A stretch of 9,199 nucleotides of DNA from Halovenus sp. GTDB lineage: Archaea; Halobacteriota; Halobacteria; Halobacteriales; Haloarculaceae. The notes under the pieces are model-generated. The model was not told the origin of the DNA. It saw nothing but the letters and a program-made list of their open reading frames with translations, and did no database searches. This document shows, piece after piece, positions 1 to 5,810 of the stretch; the stretch's first letter is position 1; every line of letters begins with the position of its first letter. The translations under genes were made by a program, and so were the position numbers. The DNA is taken from assembly GCA_003551265.1 (NCBI GenBank), contig PUMG01000351.1, positions 1 to 9,199 on the forward strand, given 5' to 3'.

Positions 1-3000
1 ACTGCCAACGTTGCTCAGGCAACTGGTGAATCCGTCCCGCTGACGGCCGCGACGTTCACGTTCGAAGTTGACGACGGCGCCGCAGACGGTGACGTCTCCG
101 ACATCGAACTCGACGACGCCGAGTCGACCTTCAGTGACCCAGTTGATGACGTCACGTTCGGCTCCGTTGCTGGTAGCATCACCGTTGGTGACGCACCGGA
201 CCCAGCCAACTTCGAGATCGTCGACGTTGACCCAAGTGGTGACTTCGCTGTTGAACCCGGCGCAGACGTTGAGACCGACGTAACGGTCGAGAACACGGGT
301 GCGCAGGAAGACACGCAGGATGTCGTCTTCAACTTCGAGGGTGACGTTGCCGACAGCGAGCCACTGACGCTCGACGAGGGTGAGGAAGACACCGTCACCG
401 TTGGTGCGGAAGCACCCGCGGACGAGGGTGACTACGACTGGTTCGTCGCAACTGACGACGACCAGTCTGCCACCTGGACGCTGACAGTCGACGAGGACCC
501 GGAGCCGCCGGGTGACGCGTCGGTCACGTTCCCGAACCAGGACAGCCTCGGTGACACGGTCTTCATCGAGGAGGCTCAGGCTGACCCAGACGAGGACAGC
601 CAGCTCGCCATCTGGACGCTCGACGCCTCAGATGACCCGAACGAAGTTATCGGTAACATGGCGCTCGACGCCGGTGAGAGCATCGAAGATACGACGGTTG
701 ACGTCGACCTCGAAGAGAGCCAGACGCTCGTCGCTGCAGTCCACGACGTTGCTGAGATCGACGATGCTGACGAAGACAACATCGTCGCATCTGACGACGC
801 TGCTGTCAACGTTGTCCCACGCGACGCTGACATTGAGGACCCAGGCGACACGCCAACCCAGTGGCAAGGCCAGGTACTCGTCTTCGAGAGTGATGACTTC
901 ACGCTGGGCGAGGACTACCAGGTCCGTAACGTCGACGGCACGGGCGACGACCGCTCTGTCGGCGACCTCGAGCGTGAGATCCGCTCTGTGAGCGACAACC
1001 TGCTCATCGTGCGCACCAGTGCGTTCGACTCCGGTCTGTACATCCTCGAGACTGACGAGGCTCGCTACGAGTCCGGCCAGTCGCTGGATGACCTCGACGA
1101 GGAGCCCGGATTCGGATTCGAAATCGCCGTGCAGGACCCGTTCTCGGTTGACGGTGTGTCGCCCCAGGTGACCACCAACGAGACGTTCGTCCTCGGTGAG
1201 ATCGACTCCGTCCGCTCGGGCTACGACCTCGCTATCACCGCTATCGATGAGGATGGCAACGACTACACGGTCGATGTCCTCAGCGACCTCGGTGACTTCG
1301 AAGAGAACGTCCCCGTGCAGGCAGCTGACATCGACGGCAACCCACTCGACCCCGGTGAGTACACGCTGCTGTTCAACGTGACGGACACGACAGCATCTGA
1401 CTCCGCCGAAATCGAAGTGCTCGAAGAACTCGACGAGGAAGTGACCATCGCGTCACCGACTCCGGGTGACGACAGCTACGCACGCGGTGACATCGTCCCA
1501 ATCGAACTCGAATTCCAGGGTACCAACGTCGGTACGCTGACGTTCGGTGACCGCGCTGAAGGCCAGTCCGTCGAAGTCAACGTGACGGTAGAGGACGTTG
1601 ACGGAAGCGGCTCTGCGACCGTGTTGCTGAACACGTTCCAGTTCGGTACCGAACACCGTGACCACGGATTCCTCGTCGCTGACGAGGACGACGCAGCCAT
1701 CGACGTCCACACTGACGACGCTATCGTGGACCTCGACGGCGGTGGCGCTGATGGAGGTGCTGTCCTCGCATCGGCCAGCTACGACCTCGTGAGCACGGCC
1801 GGTGACGAGCCGTGGCACGAAGCACTCGAAGACGACCGCTCGATTGCGCGACTCGACGAGCGTGGCACGCAGAACTTCACCGTGTGGACGGCACCCGGTG
1901 TTGCTGACGACGAACTCGAACCCGTGTTCGTCGAGGACATCCGCGATGCAGTTGACGATGAACTCGTCACGCCAGCAGATGGCACTATCGCGGACCGTGA
2001 CTTCCTCCTGCTCGACATCGAGAGCACCGGTCTCGAAGGCGTTCTCCACGAGGCCGCCCTGCTCGAAGCAGAGTACGATGAGGACGACGGCACGTACAAC
2101 TACGGTGCTGCTGACCCGATAGCTGCCGCAGCACCGATCCTCGACCGCACGAGTGACCACGACGTTGGTGACGCGTTCTTCGCGACAGACCACGTCCGGA
2201 ACAACAACTTCGGCAGCGGACTCGGACCGGAGGAGGACCTGATCGACCTGACGACGAACCAGGCTGACCCCGGACCGAACCAGCAGCCGTACACGGTCGA
2301 CTTCGAAGACCGCGGTGAGGGTGTCTTCGCCGGTGTCGACGAATCCGGCAACCTGAACCAGTACTACATCCCAATCCTCCTCGACGCGGATGACGAAGAC
2401 CTCGTCTTCAACCCATTCGACCCGACCGAGGACCGGGAACTGAGCCCAGGTGACGAACTGTCCAGCGCGTGGACGGTCCAGCCTGTCTCACCGAACCGCC
2501 TCGACTACCCATCGAACCTCCCGTTCGTTGGGCTCGATGAAGACGGTGCATCCACAGAGACCGACAGCCTCCTGTGGGAGTTCCGTGCTGACACCGCCAC
2601 CATCGACATGGACGGCGAAGTGCTCGCAGTCCCACGGTCTGACGATGTCGAAATCGGCGGTGAGACCAACGTCGCCGCTGGTGCGAACCTGACGGTCCGC
2701 ATGTCTTCAGCATCCGGTGAGGAGGACCCATTCTTCAAGGTCCAGTCTGACGACGTCGACTACGTCCCGAACGCACCCAACACGTGGTCCATCGAAGAGG
2801 ACTTCAGTGAGACTGTTGAAGGAACGAACTTCAACGTGCGCATCACGCGCGCCGGTGACGGCGAGCTCCTGACCGACGGTGAGGAAGTGCCTGGCGTCAT
2901 CAGCGACGCGCCTGTCGTGAACGAGTTCGTTGTCGAGGACCAGGAGTCGACTGGTACCAGCGTCTTCGTTGAGACGTTCAACTCGACGCAGGGTGGCTTC

Positions 3001-3687
3001 ATCGGCGTCTACGCCGACGGTGAGCGCATCGGAACCAGCCCCGCGCTGGAAGCCGGTGAGCAGAACCGCATCTCCATCTCGCTCGATGAGAACCTCGAAA
3101 CGAACCAGGAAGTGACGTTCACCGCCTACCGTGGAGAGGACCGCGCGTACGAAGAGGACGGTGAGCCAGTCCAGCGGACTGCCATGGTCACTGTCGAGGA
3201 CCCACCAGAGCCAGCGTCGTTCAGCCTGAGTGACCTCGACCCACAGACTGCTGAACTCGACGAGCCCGGCCCAGCGGTCGACGTGACGGCCACCATCACC
3301 AACGACGGTGAGGAGGAGGGCATCGAAACTGCCGAACTCCGCATCGACGGTGAGACCATCGACTTCGAAGAGGTCGAACTCGACGGTGGCGAATCCGCCG
3401 ACCTCTCGTTCACTGCAGAGACCGAGGACCTCGAACCAGGTACGTACACCCACAGCGTCTGGATCGACGGTGACGAGCTGACCGGCACGCTCACCATCGA
3501 CGAGGAAGAGACGCCGACGCCGGACGAGCCGACGCCGACGCCGGACGAGCCGACGCCGACGCCGGACCCTGACGACACTGACGACGCCGACGACGACGGT
3601 GCTGGCTTCGGTGTCATCGTCGCTCTGCTCGCGTTCCTCGGTGCTGCGCTCCTGGCAGTCCGCCGCCAGGTCCAGCTCAACGAGTAA
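1..3687 (+). CDS. Large S-layer-type surface glycoprotein, 5' end outside window
   Basis: The frame is open from base 1 to the TAA at 3685-3687, giving 1228 residues; the true start and signal peptide lie upstream, and the first in-frame ATG (658) is internal because clear domain sequence precedes it. In order (window residue numbers) I see a CARDB-like beta domain (about 73-165), a domain resembling the haloarchaeal surface domain DUF7282 (about 171-270), an S-layer-glycoprotein-like domain opening with WQGQVLVF (about 284 on), further beta-rich segments including RSIARLDERGTQNFTVWTAP (about 610-630), a second CARDB-like domain (about 1069-1167), a TPTPDEP linker, an acidic stretch and a C-terminal membrane helix followed by Arg-Arg. 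Six N-glycosylation sequons occur at N393, N459, N527, N625, N896 and N994. I count no cysteine and a single lysine. It is probably an exported, glycosylated, membrane-anchored cell-envelope protein; whether it is the main S-layer protein or a paralogue cannot be decided here. Confidence 0.9.
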   Translation, partial: TANVAQATGESVPLTAATFTFEVDDGAADGDVSDIELDDAESTFSDPVDDVTFGSVAGSITVGDAPDPANFEIVDVDPSGDFAVEPGADVETDVTVENTGAQEDTQDVVFNFEGDVADSEPLTLDEGEEDTVTVGAEAPADEGDYDWFVATDDDQSATWTLTVDEDPEPPGDASVTFPNQDSLGDTVFIEEAQADPDEDSQLAIWTLDASDDPNEVIGNMALDAGESIEDTTVDVDLEESQTLVAAVHDVAEIDDADEDNIVASDDAAVNVVPRDADIEDPGDTPTQWQGQVLVFESDDFTLGEDYQVRNVDGTGDDRSVGDLEREIRSVSDNLLIVRTSAFDSGLYILETDEARYESGQSLDDLDEEPGFGFEIAVQDPFSVDGVSPQVTTNETFVLGEIDSVRSGYDLAITAIDEDGNDYTVDVLSDLGDFEENVPVQAADIDGNPLDPGEYTLLFNVTDTTASDSAEIEVLEELDEEVTIASPTPGDDSYARGDIVPIELEFQGTNVGTLTFGDRAEGQSVEVNVTVEDVDGSGSATVLLNTFQFGTEHRDHGFLVADEDDAAIDVHTDDAIVDLDGGGADGGAVLASASYDLVSTAGDEPWHEALEDDRSIARLDERGTQNFTVWTAPGVADDELEPVFVEDIRDAVDDELVTPADGTIADRDFLLLDIESTGLEGVLHEAALLEAEYDEDDGTYNYGAADPIAAAAPILDRTSDHDVGDAFFATDHVRNNNFGSGLGPEEDLIDLTTNQADPGPNQQPYTVDFEDRGEGVFAGVDESGNLNQYYIPILLDADDEDLVFNPFDPTEDRELSPGDELSSAWTVQPVSPNRLDYPSNLPFVGLDEDGASTETDSLLWEFRADTATIDMDGEVLAVPRSDDVEIGGETNVAAGANLTVRMSSASGEEDPFFKVQSDDVDYVPNAPNTWSIEEDFSETVEGTNFNVRITRAGDGELLTDGEEVPGVISDAPVVNEFVVEDQESTGTSVFVETFNSTQGGFIGVYADGERIGTSPALEAGEQNRISISLDENLETNQEVTFTAYRGEDRAYEEDGEPVQRTAMVTVEDPPEPASFSLSDLDPQTAELDEPGPAVDVTATITNDGEEEGIETAELRIDGETIDFEEVELDGGESADLSFTAETEDLEPGTYTHSVWIDGDELTGTLTIDEEETPTPDEPTPTPDEPTPTPDPDDTDDADDDGAGFGVIVALLAFLGAALLAVRRQVQLNE
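3511..3567 (+). repeat. 21-bp tandem repeat encoding the TPTPDEP linker
   Basis: A 21-base unit coding for TPTPDEP occurs twice with identical DNA (3511-3531, 3532-3552) and then as a 15-base partial copy (3553-3567). Thr/Pro-rich linkers just outside the membrane anchor are typical of haloarchaeal surface glycoproteins and in known S-layer proteins carry O-linked sugars on Thr. Exact DNA identity between units suggests recent slippage or recombination, so copy number may vary between strains. Confidence 0.85.
3598..3684 (+). other. PGF-CTERM-like archaeosortase sorting signal (AGF variant)
   Basis: The last 29 residues follow the tripartite PGF-CTERM plan: a short signature after an acidic Thr/Pro-rich spacer, a hydrophobic helix of about 20 residues (VIVALLAFLGAALLAV) and a positive Arg-Arg. 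The signature normally reads Pro-Gly-Phe; here it is Gly-Ala-Gly-Phe-Gly, with Ala where Pro is expected (window residues 1201-1203). In known substrates archaeosortase A removes this region and the new C-terminus becomes lipid-linked. Seven residues (QVQLNE preceded by Arg) extend past the first Arg, a somewhat longer tail than usual. Whether the Ala variant is still processed is not shown by the sequence. Confidence 0.85.
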
Positions 3688-3694
3688 CTAACTA

Positions 3695-3735
3695 CCGGAG
3701 TTCGCTCCGGCCCTGCGACACCTTCTCATATTTTC
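3695..3735 (+). terminator. Probable transcription terminator of the surface glycoprotein gene
   Basis: Seven bases after the stop codon lies a perfect 6-bp inverted repeat, CCGGAG (3695-3700) and CTCCGG (3705-3710), around a TTCG tetraloop. A T-rich stretch (TTCTCATATTTT, 3724-3735) follows about 13 bases later. Archaeal termination relies mainly on T-rich tracts, so the 3724-3735 run is the more likely termination site, with the hairpin possibly protecting the 3' end of the transcript. Confidence 0.55.
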
Positions 3736-3745
3736 ACGCCCGACA

Positions 3746-3833
3746 GCCAGTGGCGACGCTCACGCTAGCCAGTGGCGATATCGACGTCAGCCAGTGACGA
3801 TGCGGACATCGGCCAGTGGTAACGCCGATGTTC
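3746..3833 (+). repeat. Four direct 22-bp tandem repeats upstream of artA
   Basis: The core GCCAGTGGCGA begins at 3746, 3768, 3790 (GCCAGTGACGA) and 3812 (GCCAGTGGTAA), so the period is exactly 22 bases. The other half of each unit is looser but tends toward GACGTC (for example GACGTCA at 3783-3789 and GACATCG at 3805-3811). The array covers the noncoding DNA from about 160 to 70 bases before the artA start. A period of 22 bases is close to two helical turns, which would put all cores on one face of the DNA, as expected for cooperative binding sites. A decayed minisatellite or a small RNA template are alternatives. Confidence 0.75.
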
Positions 3834-3865
3834 AAGTAACGCGGTGGTACGGTCGGCACACACAA

Positions 3866-3880
3866 CGACAAAACCTATAC
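3866..3880 (+). promoter_or_regulatory. Leaderless promoter (BRE/TATA) of artA
   Basis: The A-rich stretch CGACAAAAC followed by CTATAC is centred about 27 bases before the ATG at 3905, where a TATA box would sit if transcription began at the start codon. There is no Shine-Dalgarno sequence before the ATG (AGACACTCTCA), which fits a leaderless mRNA. This supports artA having its own promoter rather than only read-through from the surface glycoprotein gene. Confidence 0.6.
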
Positions 3881-3904
3881 TGTCGAATCCAGTAGACACT
3901 CTCA

Positions 3905-4918
3905 ATGCTCGAGGAGTTTGCGGCCCTGCTCTCACAGCTCGGCTCGTTCGCTGAGCCGGTCGGCTGGCTCACGCTGTTTGTTTTCTTGCTCGCTGTTGCC
4001 CTCGATTTCGTTGACCGGGAGTACGCACGACCAGTGTTCGTCGCCGCGTGGGTGCTGTTCGCGGCCTTCTGGCTCGCGCTGATTTATCCCTTTTTCGTCG
4101 AGGACCAGAGCATTATTCGGGGTGCTGGCGCGGTGCTTGCGGTTCCACTGTCCTTGCTCGTCGCCAGAGTGCTCTTTTCGGGACGTGATACTCTCTTTAC
4201 GCTCTCGCGGGCGATTCCGCTGATGGGCCTGGTTTACGTTCCCTTCCTGATGATTTCGACGCTTCGTGAACAGCTCGTGTTGCTCGTGACTGGTCACACG
4301 GCGTGGGCGATGAACCTCATCGGGTACAACCCACCCCTTGTCACAGAATTATCAGAAGCCGAGCCGTATGCGCCGGAAGGAGTTAGCTACAATCTGGACC
4401 GTGAAATCAGTGGCAAGGAGTTCGCCTTCGAGAACTCGTTCGTCTTCTTCACTGACGGGGGTGGCACAATCACCTACACCATAATCCTGGCGTGTACCGG
4501 CATCGGAAGCATGGCCGTCATCGCCGGTCTCGTGCTGGCTGTGCGGGCTTCTCCCTGGCGGAAACTCAAAGCGCTCGCGATTGCGCTGCCGATCATCTAC
4601 GTGCTCAACATCGTCAGGAACGTCTTCATCGGCATCAGCTTCGGTCACCAGTACGCCCACTTCGCCCCTGACCTGACGATGACGCTGTTCGCGCTGGAGA
4701 ACGAACTCCGGGTGTCGTACATCTGGGCGGACCGTATCATCGCACAGAGCGCTTCTGTCGTCGCGATGGTCGTCATCTTCTGGCTGGTCGTCCGTGAGGT
4801 GCCCGAGGTGATGCAGCCCGTCGAAGAGGTTCTGTATCTGCTGACAGGTGAGGAAATCGACCTCGCCGAAGCGTTGCGTGTCGAGCGTGAACCGCCAGAA
4901 GTCGAAGCAGCGGACTAG
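3905..4918 (+). CDS. artA: Archaeosortase A
   Basis: A 337-residue polytopic membrane protein of the exosortase/archaeosortase family. It cleaves C-terminal PGF-CTERM signals of exported proteins, coupled to attachment of a prenyl lipid. About seven or eight hydrophobic helices are visible (near residues 20-35, 43-62, 74-92, 103-120, 190-212, 222-245 and 280-297), with a polar loop at about 121-189. The catalytic cysteine lies in ACTGIGS (C197), with R238 in NIVRNVFIG and R277 in WADRIIAQ. The spacings C-R of 41 and C-R of 80 equal those of the catalytic residues I recall for Haloferax volcanii ArtA (C173, R214, R253). The ATG fits the promoter spacing. The acidic tail after residue 300 is cytoplasmic by prediction. 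It lies downstream of a likely substrate gene, which is suggestive because the enzyme normally serves many unlinked substrates. It converges with diphthine synthase, 36 bases apart. Confidence 0.93.
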   Translation: MLEEFAALLSQLGSFAEPVGWLTLFVFLLAVALDFVDREYARPVFVAAWVLFAAFWLALIYPFFVEDQSIIRGAGAVLAVPLSLLVARVLFSGRDTLFTLSRAIPLMGLVYVPFLMISTLREQLVLLVTGHTAWAMNLIGYNPPLVTELSEAEPYAPEGVSYNLDREISGKEFAFENSFVFFTDGGGTITYTIILACTGIGSMAVIAGLVLAVRASPWRKLKALAIALPIIYVLNIVRNVFIGISFGHQYAHFAPDLTMTLFALENELRVSYIWADRIIAQSASVVAMVVIFWLVVREVPEVMQPVEEVLYLLTGEEIDLAEALRVEREPPEVEAAD

Positions 4919-4954
4919 CTGGTCGCTTCGCTCGTTGCCATTCACTTATCAGTC

Positions 4955-5716
4955 TCACTCGAACGCACTCTGTGGAGCGTCAGCAAACGTCTGGAGACTC
5001 TCACGTTCGAGCGGGTGACACGTTGCTGGAATCACCAGCAGGTGTAGTGGCGCTCCGAACGATTCTTTCCCGAGTGTCGAGAGGCGGTCTGCCCTGACCA
5101 CCGGGTCGTCGCTTCCTGCTCGTCCGATAACGACGCCAAGCGGGTTCTCCAGTGGCTCTGTTAGCAATTCGGCAGCGACGTCACCGGTCATGAATCGCTC
5201 CTCGTCGGCGTGAATGTCGAGATAGACGAGGCTGTGGAGGTCGCGTGTTCGGTTCTCGCGAATTGTCGCGAGAACGCTGTCAGGGACGCCGCCGTGGGTC
5301 TCCTCGAACGGGAGAGTCGTGGCTTTTCCGAAGCGGTAGTTCTGCAACCCGGTGAGTGAACTCGCAGCGGTCTGGGCGGTCGTTCCGTGAACGATGCGCG
5401 TCTCGATGTTGCGTTCGTGTGCACGCATCCGCAGGTCAACGTGCGTGGTCGAAATCATCGTATCCCCGGCGGTGAGAAACGCGGCGTGTCCGGTCTCGGC
5501 AGCGTCGAGTATTGGCTCGGGGTTCTGTTCGACGCCTGCTCGGTCACGAACCTCGATATCGGTTTCGTGGAGGGCTTCGAGGTGGTCGAGTGTCGTCCCG
5601 ACGAGACGGCTGGTGTAGAACTCGGCGAAGACGCTGTCCGCCTCAGTGAGTGTGTCTCTCCCCCGGAGCGTTATCGAGCGCTCGTCGTACAGCCCGAGTC
5701 CGATGAACGAGAGCAT
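4955..5716 (-). CDS. dph5: Diphthine synthase (EF-2 histidine modification methyltransferase)
   Basis: A 253-residue, near full-length member of the SAM-dependent tetrapyrrole-methylase-like family that makes diphthine on the modified histidine of translation elongation factor 2, in the cytoplasm. Visible family motifs are the N-terminal MLSFIGLGLYDE, AGDTMISTTHVDLRMRA (residues 83-99), GLQNYRFGKATTLPF (123-137), the LDIHADEERFMT segment (166-177), GRAGSDDPVVRAD (198-210) and HLLVIPATCHPLERE (225-239). The ATG at 5716 gives the canonical family N-terminus, and a TATA-like box lies about 28 bases upstream, so transcription is probably leaderless. It is transcribed divergently from RuBisCO and has no evident functional link to its neighbours. 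The archaeal gene is also called dphB. Confidence 0.95.
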   Translation of the reverse strand: MLSFIGLGLYDERSITLRGRDTLTEADSVFAEFYTSRLVGTTLDHLEALHETDIEVRDRAGVEQNPEPILDAAETGHAAFLTAGDTMISTTHVDLRMRAHERNIETRIVHGTTAQTAASSLTGLQNYRFGKATTLPFEETHGGVPDSVLATIRENRTRDLHSLVYLDIHADEERFMTGDVAAELLTEPLENPLGVVIGRAGSDDPVVRADRLSTLGKESFGAPLHLLVIPATCHPLERESLQTFADAPQSAFE

Positions 5717-5740
5717 ACGCTCCGTGGGTGTGGTGGCCGG

Positions 5741-5747
5741 TTAAATT
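5741..5747 (-). promoter_or_regulatory. TATA-like box of dph5
   Basis: On the minus strand the sequence reads AATTTAA, centred about 28 bases before the dph5 ATG. No Shine-Dalgarno sequence is seen ahead of the start, so a leaderless transcript starting at or within a few bases of the ATG is expected. Confidence 0.5.
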
Positions 5748-5749
5748 CC

Positions 5750-5780
5750 CCGGTGTCGAATCAATTGTTCCGTCGACCGG
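5750..5780. promoter_or_regulatory. Imperfect inverted repeat between the divergent dph5 and rbcL TATA boxes
   Basis: CCGGTGTCGA (5750-5759) and TCGACCGG (5773-5780) form an imperfect inverted repeat; the left arm has two extra bases. A CAATTG palindrome (5762-5767) lies at its centre. The element fills the gap between the two TATA boxes, overlapping both expected TFB recognition positions, so a bound regulator could affect both genes. It may instead be chance in GC-rich DNA. Confidence 0.3.
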
Positions 5781-5785
5781 TATAA
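5781..5785 (+). promoter_or_regulatory. TATA box of rbcL
   Basis: TATAA directly follows GACCGG and is centred about 28 bases before the ATG at 5811. No strong Shine-Dalgarno sequence precedes the start, so transcription should begin at or just before the ATG and give a leaderless or nearly leaderless RuBisCO mRNA. Confidence 0.6.
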
Positions 5786-5810
5786 GTGTCCAAGCGCTGA
5801 AGTAGGACGT

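Noticed and set aside
658..660. ATG at 658 as the real start of the surface glycoprotein
   Set aside because: The same frame is open back to base 1 and encodes plausible CARDB-like and DUF7282-like sequence, the ATG falls in the middle of a domain, and no signal peptide follows it.
1453..2193. Long minus-strand frames inside the surface glycoprotein gene (also 2707-3453)
   Set aside because: They are the antisense shadow of Asp/Glu/Val-rich coding sequence; the translations are correspondingly rich in Val, Arg and Ser with no start signals.
3746..3833. The repeats as a small CRISPR array
   Set aside because: The conserved core is only about 11 bases, the between-core parts are themselves partly alike, and the 22-base period is far too short for repeat plus spacer; no cas genes are near.
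4919..4954. Possible hairpin GTCGCTTCGCTCG between artA and dph5 as a shared terminator
   Set aside because: The arms do not pair well over more than a few bases and there is no clear T-tract on either strand in the 36-base gap.
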